The translations under genes and the position numbers were made by a program. A stretch of DNA of 64,000 nucleotides from Candidatus Saccharimonadota bacterium (lineage in GTDB: Bacteria; Patescibacteriota; Saccharimonadia; Saccharimonadales; Saccharimonadaceae), in assembly GCA_946893605.1 (NCBI GenBank), contig OX335598.1, positions 637,909 through 701,908 of the forward strand, in the 5' to 3' direction. Below the pieces are notes generated by a model, which did not search any database, was not told where the DNA came from, and saw nothing but the letters and a program-made list of their open reading frames with translations. Positions 19,413 to 30,645 of this stretch are shown piece by piece. Position 1 is the stretch's first letter. Every line of letters begins with the position of its first letter.

Positions 19413-20134
19413 ATATCTCTGTAGGTGTAGCACCAGTCAGGATTCGAGCCTCTACATTGAACTACAGCTCCTGTAGATTTCTCTTTCTCTGTTGGCCAGA
19501 TGTGATTATTGACTTTGATGTCGTAGTCTTCTTGGTTTATTCTCTTTTCTTTTAGTTTGGCAAACGCCTCGTCAATTTGAGAGCGGTTAAAATAGTCCGT
19601 TACTGTTATACATATTCCTATAGTCTTATCTCCTCCAGATCGATATCTGTTACATGGAAATATATAGAAATCTCTGCCGTGGATAGGTAAAGATTTGATA
19701 GCAGGATTTTTATTTTCCAATTGACGAGTAGCTTCTTTACCTTTTTTACCAGCTATACCCTCCTTGATATCAGTGTACTTGTCTTTTGTATATTCTTTTT
19801 TAGCTTCATCTGTAATAGGTTCTAAGGCGAATATGATGTTTTTCTTCTCGTTTTTGTTAATATTTATTTCTGTAGTATAACTTTCAAATCCATTGGCCGA
19901 GAAAGTAAATTTATGGTTGCCGTGCTTTATTTTAATGTCTTTCCTGGATGAAATTCGCTGGTTTTTTACGTCGCCATAAGACATCGTCAAACTGTCAGGT
20001 ATGGAATATACATATATCGTGGCATCGAATTGCAGTAGATAAACCGCGTAGATTATAAGTGAGATGGATAACCCTACGAATGAGACGATAGCTATTTTGA
20101 CTTTGCGATCTAATTGCATAAAAATATTGAACAT
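19409..20134 (-). CDS. Membrane-anchored PEGA-like protein of the secretion operon
   Basis: 241 residues. A short cytoplasmic N-terminus, one membrane helix (about 14-33), then an extracytoplasmic beta domain of about 60 residues (ATIYVYSIPDSLTMSYGD to TTEININKNEKKNIIF) that looks like a PEGA fold. The C-terminal half (about 110-241) is charged and contains three cysteines, CNRYRSGG, GICITV and CRGSNPDWCY. It is the last gene of the minus-strand type IV secretion-like operon, 2 bases after the SLT-CHAP gene. Exact role unknown. Confidence 0.6.
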   Translation of the reverse strand: MFNIFMQLDRKVKIAIVSFVGLSISLIIYAVYLLQFDATIYVYSIPDSLTMSYGDVKNQRISSRKDIKIKHGNHKFTFSANGFESYTTEININKNEKKNIIFALEPITDEAKKEYTKDKYTDIKEGIAGKKGKEATRQLENKNPAIKSLPIHGRDFYIFPCNRYRSGGDKTIGICITVTDYFNRSQIDEAFAKLKEKRINQEDYDIKVNNHIWPTEKEKSTGAVVQCRGSNPDWCYTYRDI

Positions 20135-20136
20135 AA

Positions 20137-21348
20137 TTATTTATTTAACCTCGCTACTACATTAGTTGAATATCCTAGCTGTGTTTGAACGCGACCAATA
20201 TTAGCATACCTAGGCGGATGATCTCCAAGTGATGCTTCTACTGCAACATTTCCATCACCTTGATCTCCGATATATATCATTGTATGCCCGTAAGATCCCG
20301 AACCGCTGTAGACTAATATATCGCCAGGCTGAAGATCGCTAGGAGATTTAGTATTTATGATGGTATATTTTGATGAATTCATTACATAATCTCTTTGGAT
20401 GCTGGTGCCTGCTGGTGGGTAGTCTGGGTCGGCTCCACTGGCGCGCATAACGGTAGCGACATATTTTCCACAGTCTGTCATATCGCCACCCGCTTCTGGG
20501 TTATATTTGGCACGAGCGTCTTCATATGCCTGTGAGGGTGTGCCTGGATTGTCTTTATTTATAAGCCCTTTTGCCGTTTCTACTATGCTTCCGGCATGTA
20601 CGCCGCCACTATTTGCGCAATTTGACACATTAGCTGAGCTATTTTCGCTACCACCTTCTCCTGAAGGTACCGGATCTTTGTAGTTTGGGTGACCTGATTT
20701 TGTAAAGTCGCTGTTAAATAGTTCGTAGATATTTTTAAGATAGTTTTGAGTTTCTGTTGGAGCATCAGTTAAAGGACTGGAGTCAGACGTGTGGTTTTGA
20801 ATATTACCTCCGCCCCAGTTGTAAGCACCCGCTGCATATAGAATTGTCATAGGTTCCCGCTTCCATGGACTACCAATGTCGCCTAATGGAGTATTTTTAT
20901 CAGTATTCAGAGACTTAACTAGGTGTGCGGCAGAAAAAACAGCATCATAAGGGTTCATAATGTCAGCCTTACCATCCCCGTCTCCGTCTTCGGCGTGACC
21001 ACTCCACGTTCCCGGCATAAACTGCATAGGACCACTAGCGCCAACCGGTGAAGATGCTCATTGAGAGTTTAATGCTTCCCAGGTATTTCCCTGTTCTGTT
21101 AAGTATAATGCTGCCAGGAAGTTAGGATTAACGCCGTGCTTTTCTGCTGCTGCGGAAAAAATTTTCCCCCAGTCTGGTGGGATGTTTAGATAATTCGGCT
21201 GACACAGATCCTGCAGCTTCGGTACAGGCAGAACTTTTTGAACTGTATAATCGTATATTTTGAGCAGGATAATCAGCCTCCGTTAGGGCTGAGGTGTTTT
21301 GCGATAGCAATAATATTGCGATCATAGAAATATAATAGACTTTTTCAT
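20137..21348 (-). CDS. SLT-CHAP/NlpC-P60 peptidoglycan hydrolase of the secretion operon (broken)
   Basis: About 400 residues from ATG 21348. Signal peptide (MKKSIIFISMIAILLLSQN after repair of one base), then a soluble lytic transglycosylase domain with the catalytic-type Glu in NFLAALYLTEQGNTW and GASGPMQFMPGTW. A CHAP or NlpC/P60 domain follows with Cys in MTDCGKYVATVM and His in GHTMIYIG. There are frameshifts near 21155 and 21330. An in-frame TGA at about 21060 falls where a Trp (TGG) would suit the family. Such enzymes open the wall for a secretion channel, like VirB1. Gene position directly after the VanY-ended protein supports this. Confidence 0.78.
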
Positions 21349-21350
21349 TT

Positions 21351-24300
21351 TATCTAAACCTTCCCCCTTGCATAAATTCAGTGCCACGGCTCAGGCTTGC
21401 TGCCGCCAGGCTTTGCCCAAGGCGGATTAACGTAGCCGTATTTATGCGCGTTTGCCTCGAGCCATTTGTATAGGAGAATCAAAACCTCCAACATTAATGT
21501 CCGCAGCAAGACCCCAACCGTGGTTTGATATACATGGGGGGCTGGAGCCGCTCTTGATCCTAGTTCTTTACTATATCTAATCTGTGTTGCGCAATCTCGA
21601 TATGCCTCATTAATGGTTAAGTTAGATCCGTTATCAGCCTTATATGCTTTATTCATCTCTTCCATAGCCGACGCGGCCTGTTTATTCATTTTACTTTCAG
21701 GAGAAAATGATAGGGTTTGTAAATCTGATTCTGAAATTTCGCCATTACTATGACCACCCCATCCCGTTTGCTGTGCCTCTTCTAATTCGGGCTCTCCGAC
21801 AGCTTCACCGGTTGAAGATGAAGACTTTGAACTATTACTGCTGCCACTAGGATCTTTAATATAATATTTACTATCAGTATCGCCCGCACGCTCCGCTAAT
21901 ATACCAGCTACTACCTCCTCTAAAGCGCAAGGATCGGAGGTTTTGTAAACAGGAACGACATACCCCGTACTTCTATCTCTTTCCAGGCTTTTCTTTCGAG
22001 TTTCATCATACGTCTTACAGGTTTCTGCAGTATATTTGTTTGGGTCGGCATTTAGCACTTCAGGATCCGTATATCCATACCAAGGTATTCCCATAGATTT
22101 CATGACGGCTAATCTATTAGTGGCCGCTGAAGCTCGATTGTTCGGCATCAATGGCGACAATAATAAGGCTGGTGTTTTTGCCAAGAAATTAATGGCAGAT
22201 TTTTTACCGATTGGCATTATAGCAAGCATTTGATTTGCTACTGAATTTCTTAAGTTTGGATCAAATATTTTTGCTAGCATCGACTGCTGCTCAAACTCTT
22301 CTTTATCTTCTTGCTCTGTTTTTGTTGCTATCATCGCCAATTCATTATCGCTCAATAATTTACCACCGATACCAGACCCAGACTCTGTTTTGCCGTTTTC
22401 TAGACTATCCGCCGTTGAGACCATCTGTGCGCCAACCAAACCTTCGTAATTATTATTACCTGGAGCGTCAATGCCGACGTTTGGAATATTAAATATGTAG
22501 CTAATTGCCCATTGCACTAAGGTGCCCATTATGTCCTGCGAAAAGTCTAATACCTGCTTAATTCCAGGTAATTGAGTTACAAAGTTTACGATAGGTTCTG
22601 TTATTTGGGATGCTATATCCTGAGCTACGTCAATTACAGCTCCTATAGAATTATTCCAAAAGTTAGCTACTGCGGCTAATACTTGCCATGCTGGATTTTT
22701 GGTAAATGCTGTATAATCCTGGACAACTTTCTTTTCAGGACAAACAAGTTCGCCTGGATCTAATGTAACAACCTTCTCTTTGCCGTCAACAGTACATTTA
22801 GTTCGTATTCCGCCAGATGCAGATACACTGTTGCCAGATAGGATTGGGAGTATAGATGATGTGATTCCACCAGCCTGAATTTCACTGTACAGTGGTGATG
22901 ATTCTGCCCCGTCAAATAAACTTGTCGCAAGCTCTAAATATCGAATATCTTGTAAGTCTCCAGTTTTCATCATATCATTTACTACAACTGGACTAATGCC
23001 TTCATCGTAAGCAAAAGAGGCGTAGGTTTGGGCGACTTGAGCTCGTCCTATAACTTCAAGAGTACCCGAGTCTAGGGCACCTATGAAGCCAGCAGCCATA
23101 TCAATCGTGCCTACGATAGCCGAAGCAGTTGTGAATTTTTTCATTAGCTCTTTGTTTATTATTTTTGTAATAAGACCGTCGCCATTAGCTAGATTATCGG
23201 TAAATTTACTAAAAGTATTTTTGTTGGATTTAGCGGCTTCGTAATCCAATTTTGCTTTAGGATCGTTGGGTTTTTCCTTAAGGGCATTCTCTTTTTTTCT
23301 ACATCTCCATCTAGTTTGGTTTTAAGCTTATCGAGTGTTTCTGCACAACCTAAGGCATCTCTACCATTAATACACGATAAGACGGCGGCAAGTTTTGGTG
23401 ATATTTTTGCGATGGCACGAGAAGCGAATTCAGACTTAATCTTCGCCTTAAAATCTTTCCATGCTCTAACGTGTTTTTCGGGTATAATATTAAACGATTT
23501 TACGCCATATTTATTATATAGAATACGTTTGGATATAAAGCGCATTAAATAATTACGACCGTGCACTCGTTTTATATCATTCTTAATTATTTCTCTTATT
23601 TCCTTATGACCAACCTCTTTTTCTATGCCTTTCATTACACTGTCAAGGTCTTTGTTAACGCTTTTGATAGTGAAATGAGAAGCCTTTTCCTCCTAATCCT
23701 GAGCGTCCATGGGAATTTATGACTACTTTTACATTGACGCCTTCTTTTTCAAATTTAGCATCAAGCATTTTTTCAAACCAAGCAGAATATTTTGTTGAAG
23801 TGAGCGAGCATATTATACCTCCGCCATTACAGAAAACCAGGTGTTCATCTCCTGGGTAGGCTTCTTTCATAACTCTCATAGCCAACCAGCGCGTGGTTAT
23901 GTACTGTAAGCGCTCTTCAACTGAATAATGAGCAACGCTTCCGATTTGCTGATCTATATTGTCCAATAGAGAGTTCAATTTTAGTGGTAGAAGAGCTGAA
24001 AAAGCAGCCGCTACGGAAAGTAAAATACCGACTATAGCTATTATGCCTCTACTTTTTTTCGCAAGCTTTAGAGTAGATTTTAAATTGTTTCGTTTTTTGT
24101 CATTGGACGGCTGATAAAAACCGTTGCTTGGAACAGAAGATTCTTGATCATTAACAGCAGCGCTGGCGGAATCGTTTTGATTAGGATTTAAGTCCGAATC
24201 TTTATTATCAAACTGAGATTCAAGGTCATTTATGGCATCTTTTTCGCGATCACTTAATTCTGACCCGCTGTCAGAACCAGCCGAGATTTGATCAAACTTA

Positions 24301-24365
24301 GCCTGCTCAGCAGGATTTAATCTGCTGTCAGTTTCGGAATCTGTCGTATAATCAACTCGTGCCAT
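21351..24365 (-). CDS. Secretion-operon membrane protein ending in a VanY/M15B peptidase domain (frameshifted)
   Basis: About 1000 residues when at least four frame breaks are repaired. N-terminal 85 residues are acidic and Ser/Asp-rich, followed by one membrane helix (about 88-110). A long middle part has several hydrophobic segments (ASAIVGTIDMAAGFIGAL). The C-terminus is a D-Ala-D-Ala carboxypeptidase-like domain: LTINEAYRDCATQIRY, then in another frame SNHGWGLAADINV (zinc-binding His and Asp) and PEPWHW. The expected end EFMQGGRFR overlaps the start of the SLT gene. Breaks lie near 23645, 23260, 21540 and 21380. Probably a cell-wall-remodelling subunit of the secretion system. Confidence 0.72.
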
Positions 24366-24382
24366 ATTTTCTCGCTATTTTT

Positions 24383-26242
24383 CTACACCGCTCCGTAGCC
24401 GCCGATCGGTGAATCTGACGGTTTTATTTGTTGTGATACGGGATTTGTATTGATCAAATTATATTCGGTATCGCTAGCCTGAATCTGAATGTGAACATGA
24501 TTTTGTCCAGCAAAGAATAAGCCTTGCCCAACTGGGAAATTGGCTAGTCGTTTCTGCTCTTCATCTGTCAATTTGAACACTTGCGCCAAAACGTCAACGG
24601 CGCTAGCGGACTGTTTCAAAAGTAGCTGCATTGAGGAGTTGGAAACGATTGCTCGCCCCATCTTACTTCCGACGAAGTCTTCCACGTCCTGCGTGATTGT
24701 CGTTAGTCCTAATTGATATTTGCGGGCGCGCTTGGCTAATGAGAATAAGAAATTGGCAGAATCGTCATATTTCATCAATTGCCAAGCCTCGTCAACAATC
24801 AGCATACGTTTCCTCTGATCGGTACGCGTAATATTCCAGATGTGGTTCAGGACAATATACATCGCCGTTGGTCGCAGCTCATCTTCCAAGTCGCGAATAT
24901 TAAAGACGACCATATTATTATTAATATCAATATTACTCTGTTGTGAAAATATTCCCGCAAACGTTCCAGAGGTAAATTTACGGAGTCGCTGAGCCAGACT
25001 TGGGCCAGTTCCGCCCATGTGAAGCAAGGTGTCGTATAGATCGGAAATCGTCGGCGGCGTAGAATTGTGTGTTAGTGGATCCGAAGTAATACCAACGCGC
25101 GCGTAAGTGTCGATTAATGCTTGATCAATATCAGCTTCTTCCGCCGGTGATAGTCCCGCTACGACTTGCCCACCGACTCCTACTCCTGCGCCGCCCAGCA
25201 TTTGCCTGAGCAGTCCGTGTAGCGTAACTAAGTTGGCTCGCAGTGCGTCATCTGCTTCATCAGTATCAATAACACGCGGCAAATCAAACGGATTGATCCT
25301 CGTGTCGCTACTTAAACTCAATCGAATATAACTGCCACCAACCGCGTCGCATAGTTTTTGGTACTCATTTTCTGGGTCAATAATCACAATATCAGCCCCG
25401 ACCATCATACTTCTTAAAGCTTCCAACTTAACGGTAAATGATTTACCAGCACCAGACTTAGCGAACACGACCATATTGGCGTTTTCCAGAGAGAATCTGT
25501 CAAAAATTACCAAGCCATTATTATGCATATTAATTCCGTAAAGTACGCCCTTATTGTCTGTTAAATCGGCTGAAGTGAATGGAAAGCTGGTTGAAATTGC
25601 GCCAGTATTCATGTTGCGGCGAATCTGTAGTTCATCAGTCAATTGTGGAATAGAGCTATTCAATCCCTGTTCCTGCTGGCTGGAGGCCACTTTTGAGAAC
25701 ACCAATTGCTGACCAAAAATAGTTTCAATTTTATGCTGGATAAAATTCAATTCATCCAAACTGTCGGCGTAAAGCGTAATATATAAGCCATAGCGGAAGA
25801 ACTTTTCGGCGCCAATTTGCAGCTGGTCGCGCAATTCTTCGGCGTCTTGCAATGCTGCCTCCAAGCCTGGATCGCGCACCTTTCCTTTTTCCATGTTGAT
25901 ATTCATGGTTGCTTCCAGCTGAGTAACTTTTTTGCGCAGGTTATTCAGGACAATTTGCGTATCGACTGGATAAATAAACATACTGATATCCAGCACTTCG
26001 TCGATGTTAATGATTGAGCTAAGCCAACCGGTGTAGATCTGACGAGGATAGCCATAAACATACATCGTGCGACCGTATTTTGAGCCAAGTCTAAAATGGT
26101 CGGAATGAAGCTCAATACTACTTGGCGCAATAAAATCACGCAGAGTTCGAACACCAGTTAAGAAGGCCTGTTCGACTTCGGCTTGTTCTCGTGCTCGTTG
26201 TTGAGCAGCAATATCAACGGCATCTAATTTCTTCTTTGCCAT
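24383..26242 (-). CDS. virB4: VirB4/TraC-type secretion ATPase
   Basis: 619 residues. Residues about 40-215 form the CagE/TrbE/VirB4 part. The P-loop ATPase domain follows with Walker A FAKSGAGKSFTVKLEAL near 265 and Walker B RMLIVDEAWQLMKYD near 470, then ITQDVEDF (motif C-like) and RKYQLGLTT. Powers pilus assembly or substrate transfer at the inner membrane. It starts on a TAATG overlap with the upstream gene, which carries a separate N-terminal VirB4-like domain. Intact. Confidence 0.93.
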   Translation of the reverse strand: MAKKKLDAVDIAAQQRAREQAEVEQAFLTGVRTLRDFIAPSSIELHSDHFRLGSKYGRTMYVYGYPRQIYTGWLSSIINIDEVLDISMFIYPVDTQIVLNNLRKKVTQLEATMNINMEKGKVRDPGLEAALQDAEELRDQLQIGAEKFFRYGLYITLYADSLDELNFIQHKIETIFGQQLVFSKVASSQQEQGLNSSIPQLTDELQIRRNMNTGAISTSFPFTSADLTDNKGVLYGINMHNNGLVIFDRFSLENANMVVFAKSGAGKSFTVKLEALRSMMVGADIVIIDPENEYQKLCDAVGGSYIRLSLSSDTRINPFDLPRVIDTDEADDALRANLVTLHGLLRQMLGGAGVGVGGQVVAGLSPAEEADIDQALIDTYARVGITSDPLTHNSTPPTISDLYDTLLHMGGTGPSLAQRLRKFTSGTFAGIFSQQSNIDINNNMVVFNIRDLEDELRPTAMYIVLNHIWNITRTDQRKRMLIVDEAWQLMKYDDSANFLFSLAKRARKYQLGLTTITQDVEDFVGSKMGRAIVSNSSMQLLLKQSASAVDVLAQVFKLTDEEQKRLANFPVGQGLFFAGQNHVHIQIQASDTEYNLINTNPVSQQIKPSDSPIGGYGAV

Positions 26243-27117
26243 TATGACCTTCCTCCTCTCGGTGACGGACCAGTTCCCTTAGTTACATAAGTGGTCGTAA
26301 GCTCGCTTGGGTCAATTTCTTCTAGCGATTCACGTGACGACGTGTCGGGGTTATATGAGGTGTAGAATAGCTCACCCAGTTGCCTGGTGTTTAATTGCCA
26401 GCTTTTTACGCCCATTTGGAATAGTCCGTTCATAACCGAATCAATGCGGTTTTTAATTTCATCTTTGGCTTTAGTGTAAGTAACTTGGTCGATTTTTGTT
26501 ACGGTTGCCTCTTTTTTTCCGCTAAAGAAGCTATTGAATAGTCCCTTAGTTTGCTGCTTGAAGGCATTTTCCTCGCCAGCTGGATAATATGGAACAACAA
26601 CGTAAAAGCTCTTATCCATAATATTTGCCTCTTGCGCCAGAATATCAATGAAATCCATATAATCGTCCATTAAGACGTTGAGGAGCATATTGTCTTGATT
26701 GCGGCGAATTTCCGCCAATCTATCCAGATACGGACCGATGTCCACGCGGCGTGAACGGATAAGAACTTGAATTGGAAAATATAGAGAGTTAATGAAGTTT
26801 TGATAGCTAAACTCAATTCCCTCTCTTTCGCGTGAACTCATCAGATCAAAGTTGATCGATTCACATTCCACTACCGCTCGAAAACTGCCGTCGCTCATAA
26901 TGATCATATTTTCGCGCATTTCAGAGAAAAGCAGTGTATTCTGGGTGCTAATTGGTCCTTTTTGCTTCTTGTCGTCAGGGGTCTTATCTGGAGATGGTGT
27001 GGCTGGATTTGGTCCTGAACCAATTGCCCCTGGTGATTGCTGAGGGACACCAGGAAGAGCCGCATTGGTTTGCGGAACCTGCTGATAAGATTGTTGATTT
27101 TGTAACTCTGGTTGCAT
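26242..27117 (-). CDS. VirB4 N-terminal-domain-like protein
   Basis: 291 residues from the ATG at 27117; a GTG at 27126 is possible, but GGTGGGG sits 5-6 bases before the ATG. The first 65 residues are Gln/Pro-rich and disordered. The rest resembles the TraC/VirB4 N-terminal domain: TLLFSEMRENMIIMSDGSFRAV, SSREREGIEFSYQNFINSLYFPIQVLIRSRRVD, and KSFYVVVPYY (each a known type of strand in that domain). There is no P-loop. It overlaps virB4 by TAATG, so the pair likely assembles as a split VirB4. Confidence 0.72.
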   Translation of the reverse strand: MQPELQNQQSYQQVPQTNAALPGVPQQSPGAIGSGPNPATPSPDKTPDDKKQKGPISTQNTLLFSEMRENMIIMSDGSFRAVVECESINFDLMSSREREGIEFSYQNFINSLYFPIQVLIRSRRVDIGPYLDRLAEIRRNQDNMLLNVLMDDYMDFIDILAQEANIMDKSFYVVVPYYPAGEENAFKQQTKGLFNSFFSGKKEATVTKIDQVTYTKAKDEIKNRIDSVMNGLFQMGVKSWQLNTRQLGELFYTSYNPDTSSRESLEEIDPSELTTTYVTKGTGPSPRGGRS

Positions 27118-27126
27118 AAACCCCAC

Positions 27127-28036
27127 CTAACGTAGTGAAATCACCACTTCCTCATCTGATAATTTATTTTCTTGCTGAATTCGATTTGCCTCACGCGCAA
27201 TCGTTTCAATCGAGAGGTCGCGGTTATTTGCCAGTTCTATTATAGCAGGTGACACCGTTTACGCTAGTTTGCGGCGTAGTTGTCGGTCGAGTTTGAGCTG
27301 GAGCGCTCGCGGCAGGCCGTTCGGACGCTGGATTTAATACAGATTGACGCATTGTTGGGTACGGATTCATTTGTAGCGGTGTGGCTGGAGCAGGATTATC
27401 TGGTTGAGATGATTGAGGTGGTTGTGCGGGAGGCGGCGTAGCAGATTGCCCTGTTTGCATCTTTTGGATGACTTCTTGCCGCCTACGAACATCAGACTGA
27501 TTTATCAAGTGATTGATATTTTGCGCCGTAGCACTATTTTCATCCAATATGTCGTTAGCTGCCTGTCCTTCGTTGAATAAATCGGCACGCATCGAGCTAT
27601 TCGGATTATTGACGCCACGAATTGACCAACCTTGACTATCTACCAAATTCGCCAAATATGACAATCTTCGCTGGACTTCGGCTTGATCGTAATTATTACC
27701 GTAAGTCTTCTCCTCGACTTTTGGCGCGATAACTTCGACTAATCTTTCAATTCCATCAGGCTGCCATAGTCGCTTTTTTGGTTTTAGCATAAAAGAAATA
27801 ACTGCCGCCAAATAAACTTCCATTGGCTGGTCTTTTTTAAGAGGTAAAGCCAGCGCTCCAAAGAATAAAATTATCGGCACAGGAATTATTGCCAAAGGTA
27901 GAAAAATTGTACTCAAACCGTATGCAATAGCGATTCCGATAACAGCTATAATTAAGAACACAAACTGTCGGAAACTAAACGGCCCGAGCAGTTTGTCCTC
28001 CGCCTCGACATCTTGAGGAACTTTATACACCGACAT
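27127..28036 (-). CDS. PrgI/VirB3-like membrane protein (frameshifted tail)
   Basis: PrgI family: YKVPQDVEAEDKLLGPFSFRQ at the N-terminus followed by two close membrane helices (about 28-65) and KPKKRLWQP. A Pro/Gln-rich linker covers about 190-255. Near 27240 the frame changes; the other frame gives AIIELANNRDLSIETIARE and ends at 27127 just before the next gene. Total about 302 residues. PrgI/VirB3 proteins anchor VirB4 at the membrane, and the gene sits directly upstream of the split virB4 pair. Confidence 0.82.
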
Positions 28037-28065
28037 ACTGCTTATATTATATCAAAATATGGAGA

Positions 28066-30587
28066 TTATAGCATATTGCGGAAAATCTTAAATTGTTCTT
28101 TAGCTGCGTCAGTTGCATTAGCTGACAACCTCTTATCGGTAAGAATAGTGTCGATGACATCTCTAATATCTTGACGTTTCTTATTAGTAAGAACAGATGT
28201 AGTATTTACAGCTTCCATCAATAACTTAACAGCGTCAGCATCCGTAGTCGCTAAAGTTTCTGGTTTATATTTACCACCCTCTAGCCAATTGGCAAAGTAA
28301 TTCATGAGGTCACTTCTGTTATTAATATCACCTTTCAGCATATCATCGACAAGTTTACCGCCCAAGAATGACGCTTTATTCTTTACACCGGATTCCGCTA
28401 GCGCTGAGGCTGCGGAAGCGCGGAATTCTGGCGGTAATTCACTAAGAAGTTCGGCAACTTCCGCTGCGGTACCGTATTTAATTTGCTCTTCAATTGTAGC
28501 TTCACGTACGAATATGCTATCCTTAGTCAATCTTACTCCGCCAGGAAGATTTATAGATCTTCTGCCTAAGGCTAATCCCTGTCTCTCTTCTGAACTTAGC
28601 TTATAGTGTTTTATAATTTGGCGAGCTTCGTCGACCGACTTAGCGTATTCGCTACGGCTGGTTGCTATGGCTGAAGCTAGAGCGGCATTGCTCCAATTAG
28701 GTTGCCATTCTCGTCTGTAAATACATGCCCGCCAGCCTTCTCTCGAAGTTCCTTGCTGTTTATCAATTGCTCTGCAAATTCACTGTGCTGTTGACGTTGA
28801 GCATTATTTTTAATCAGACCTGCAGTTGCAATTTCAGTTTCTAAGTCTTTAATGTCTGACATAAATTGAGCTTGTTGCTGGTAGGATTTAGCGTCTCGCC
28901 AAGTTGAGTATTTAGCTGACACGGCTCGTAGAGCGCGATCGTAATGTGGTCTTTTATCATATATGTCATCTGCCATATAACCTTGAGTCGCTTCAAGATA
29001 ACGATTAGAATCTTGCTCAGATAACAGATCTGCACGCCTGGTGGCTTGTCTAGCTGACATATCCAGTCGTTTGTATCTGGCTGTATCTCTAAATGAATTC
29101 TCGGCATTTTTCTGTGAAGTTTCCAGCTCTTTTTTGAGTGCTCTACCATTATGATCTGTCCAACGACGTAAACGATTTGGGTTGAATCGCGCCATATTAG
29201 GATTAGCCAACTTCTTGTTTCTAATGATCTCACGACGACCTTTAGACCAGTTCTTAGTTCTGTCGTACCAGCCTTTGTTCTTATCGTTAACAAATCCGGC
29301 GAACTTACCTAATACTCCACCGCTGAACTTCATAATTAGAGGAGTTATAGCCAAAGGTATTATTTGAACCAGCATGCCTAATACGTGCATTATTGCGCCA
29401 TTTGGTCCAGAGGCATTTTGTATAATTAATATTCCAGCTAATTGAGCTCCACCTTCAAACACTACAGAAAATGCTGGGAAAATACTAGCATTGTTAAGAA
29501 TGAATCTCGCCATTTTTAAACCACTTTTCTGTTCCAGGAAGTAAATAGCAAACGAAGGCTAAAGGTGAAATTATGATTAAGATAATAATGAGCGCTTGAC
29601 GAGCGGCCATGATTAGGAGTATGAGGAGTAAAGTTAAGCCAGCTAATGTCGCGGCAGGTACTAACATTGGTAATAATTCCGTAGTAAACGTTATTGCTCC
29701 TATCGCCAGCGCCCCATTTGACAGTGCTGTACTGATAACTTCCGACCACGTCCATGTACTTGTATTTTCTCCTACGGTGGATATTGTATTTTTAATTCCC
29801 ATGAAGGCGTCCTGAAAAGCGTAGCCGGCTATGTTTGATAAATCAAGCAAAATAGCACAAATCGTAAATGATAAGTTGACTAGCACTGCTGCAATTACTA
29901 ACCTAGGAATCATCTTTTTAACGCCGTAATTGCTAATTCCTACGGATGTCAATTGCGAGTAGATAATCACCAAAAACGCCACGATAAACGCCACGTTGCT
30001 AATGTTTCGCATAATGACCCACGCCAGATAAATTCCGCTATTTTGGTTGGTTGTTTCTAATGGCTTAGTTTTTAAGAATTGCTGAAGCGCGCTGTACATA
30101 AAATCTATGCCGTCAGCCAGCCAGTTGGAAACTGGACAAATAAACCATCCTATTCCCTGTACGTCACAGGAAGTGCTGGTTGAATTTTCAGAGGAGGATC
30201 AATTGAAATAGTTGAGTTGCTGGTTTGTTCGTAGGTGTTCGGTGGCGTAAATGAATAAACCGCGTAGGTTGCCGAGCTTAGCGAAGATATTTCGCTTGAT
30301 GGGAAATAAATAACCTTGGTTTCTTTTTTATTCTTATCTTCATTAACATAAACAAGCGAATTATCAGGTAGGTTAAATTGTTTGATCTTTTTATCATCAC
30401 TTACCTTTGTATATTTTTCTTTATTATAGGTTAAATTATGGCCGCTCCATTCTGCGTCTACAGCGTAAACAGAGGTTGAGTGTGTTAAGGCATTAAGAAA
30501 AATGCCCACCAGCATTCCCGCTATCAGCAATACAAACCATCGCAACGTCACAATAAGAGGTTGCTTACGTGAAATTAACCACTCCAT
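28066..30587 (-). CDS. VirB6/TrbL-like giant membrane protein A (frameshifted)
   Basis: About 840 residues. Signal-like helix (about 16-38), an extracytoplasmic domain of about 100 residues, a CDVQGIGWFICPVSNW segment, then at least five membrane helices (including NVAFIVAFLVIIYSQL and LIIILIIISPLAFVCYLLPG) typical of VirB6-like channel proteins. A long charged cytoplasmic C-terminal region of about 400 residues follows. Frame breaks lie near 30185, 29510 and 28600 (fragments join as WFKK-WRDLF and RRSINLPGGVRLTKDS). It is paralogous to the neighbouring protein B. Likely forms the inner-membrane channel. Confidence 0.72.
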
Positions 30588-30645
30588 CTGGGTTTATATT
30601 AGCATTTTTGATGGAAAAAGTCAAGAGAGCGTATGAAGCATGTGC

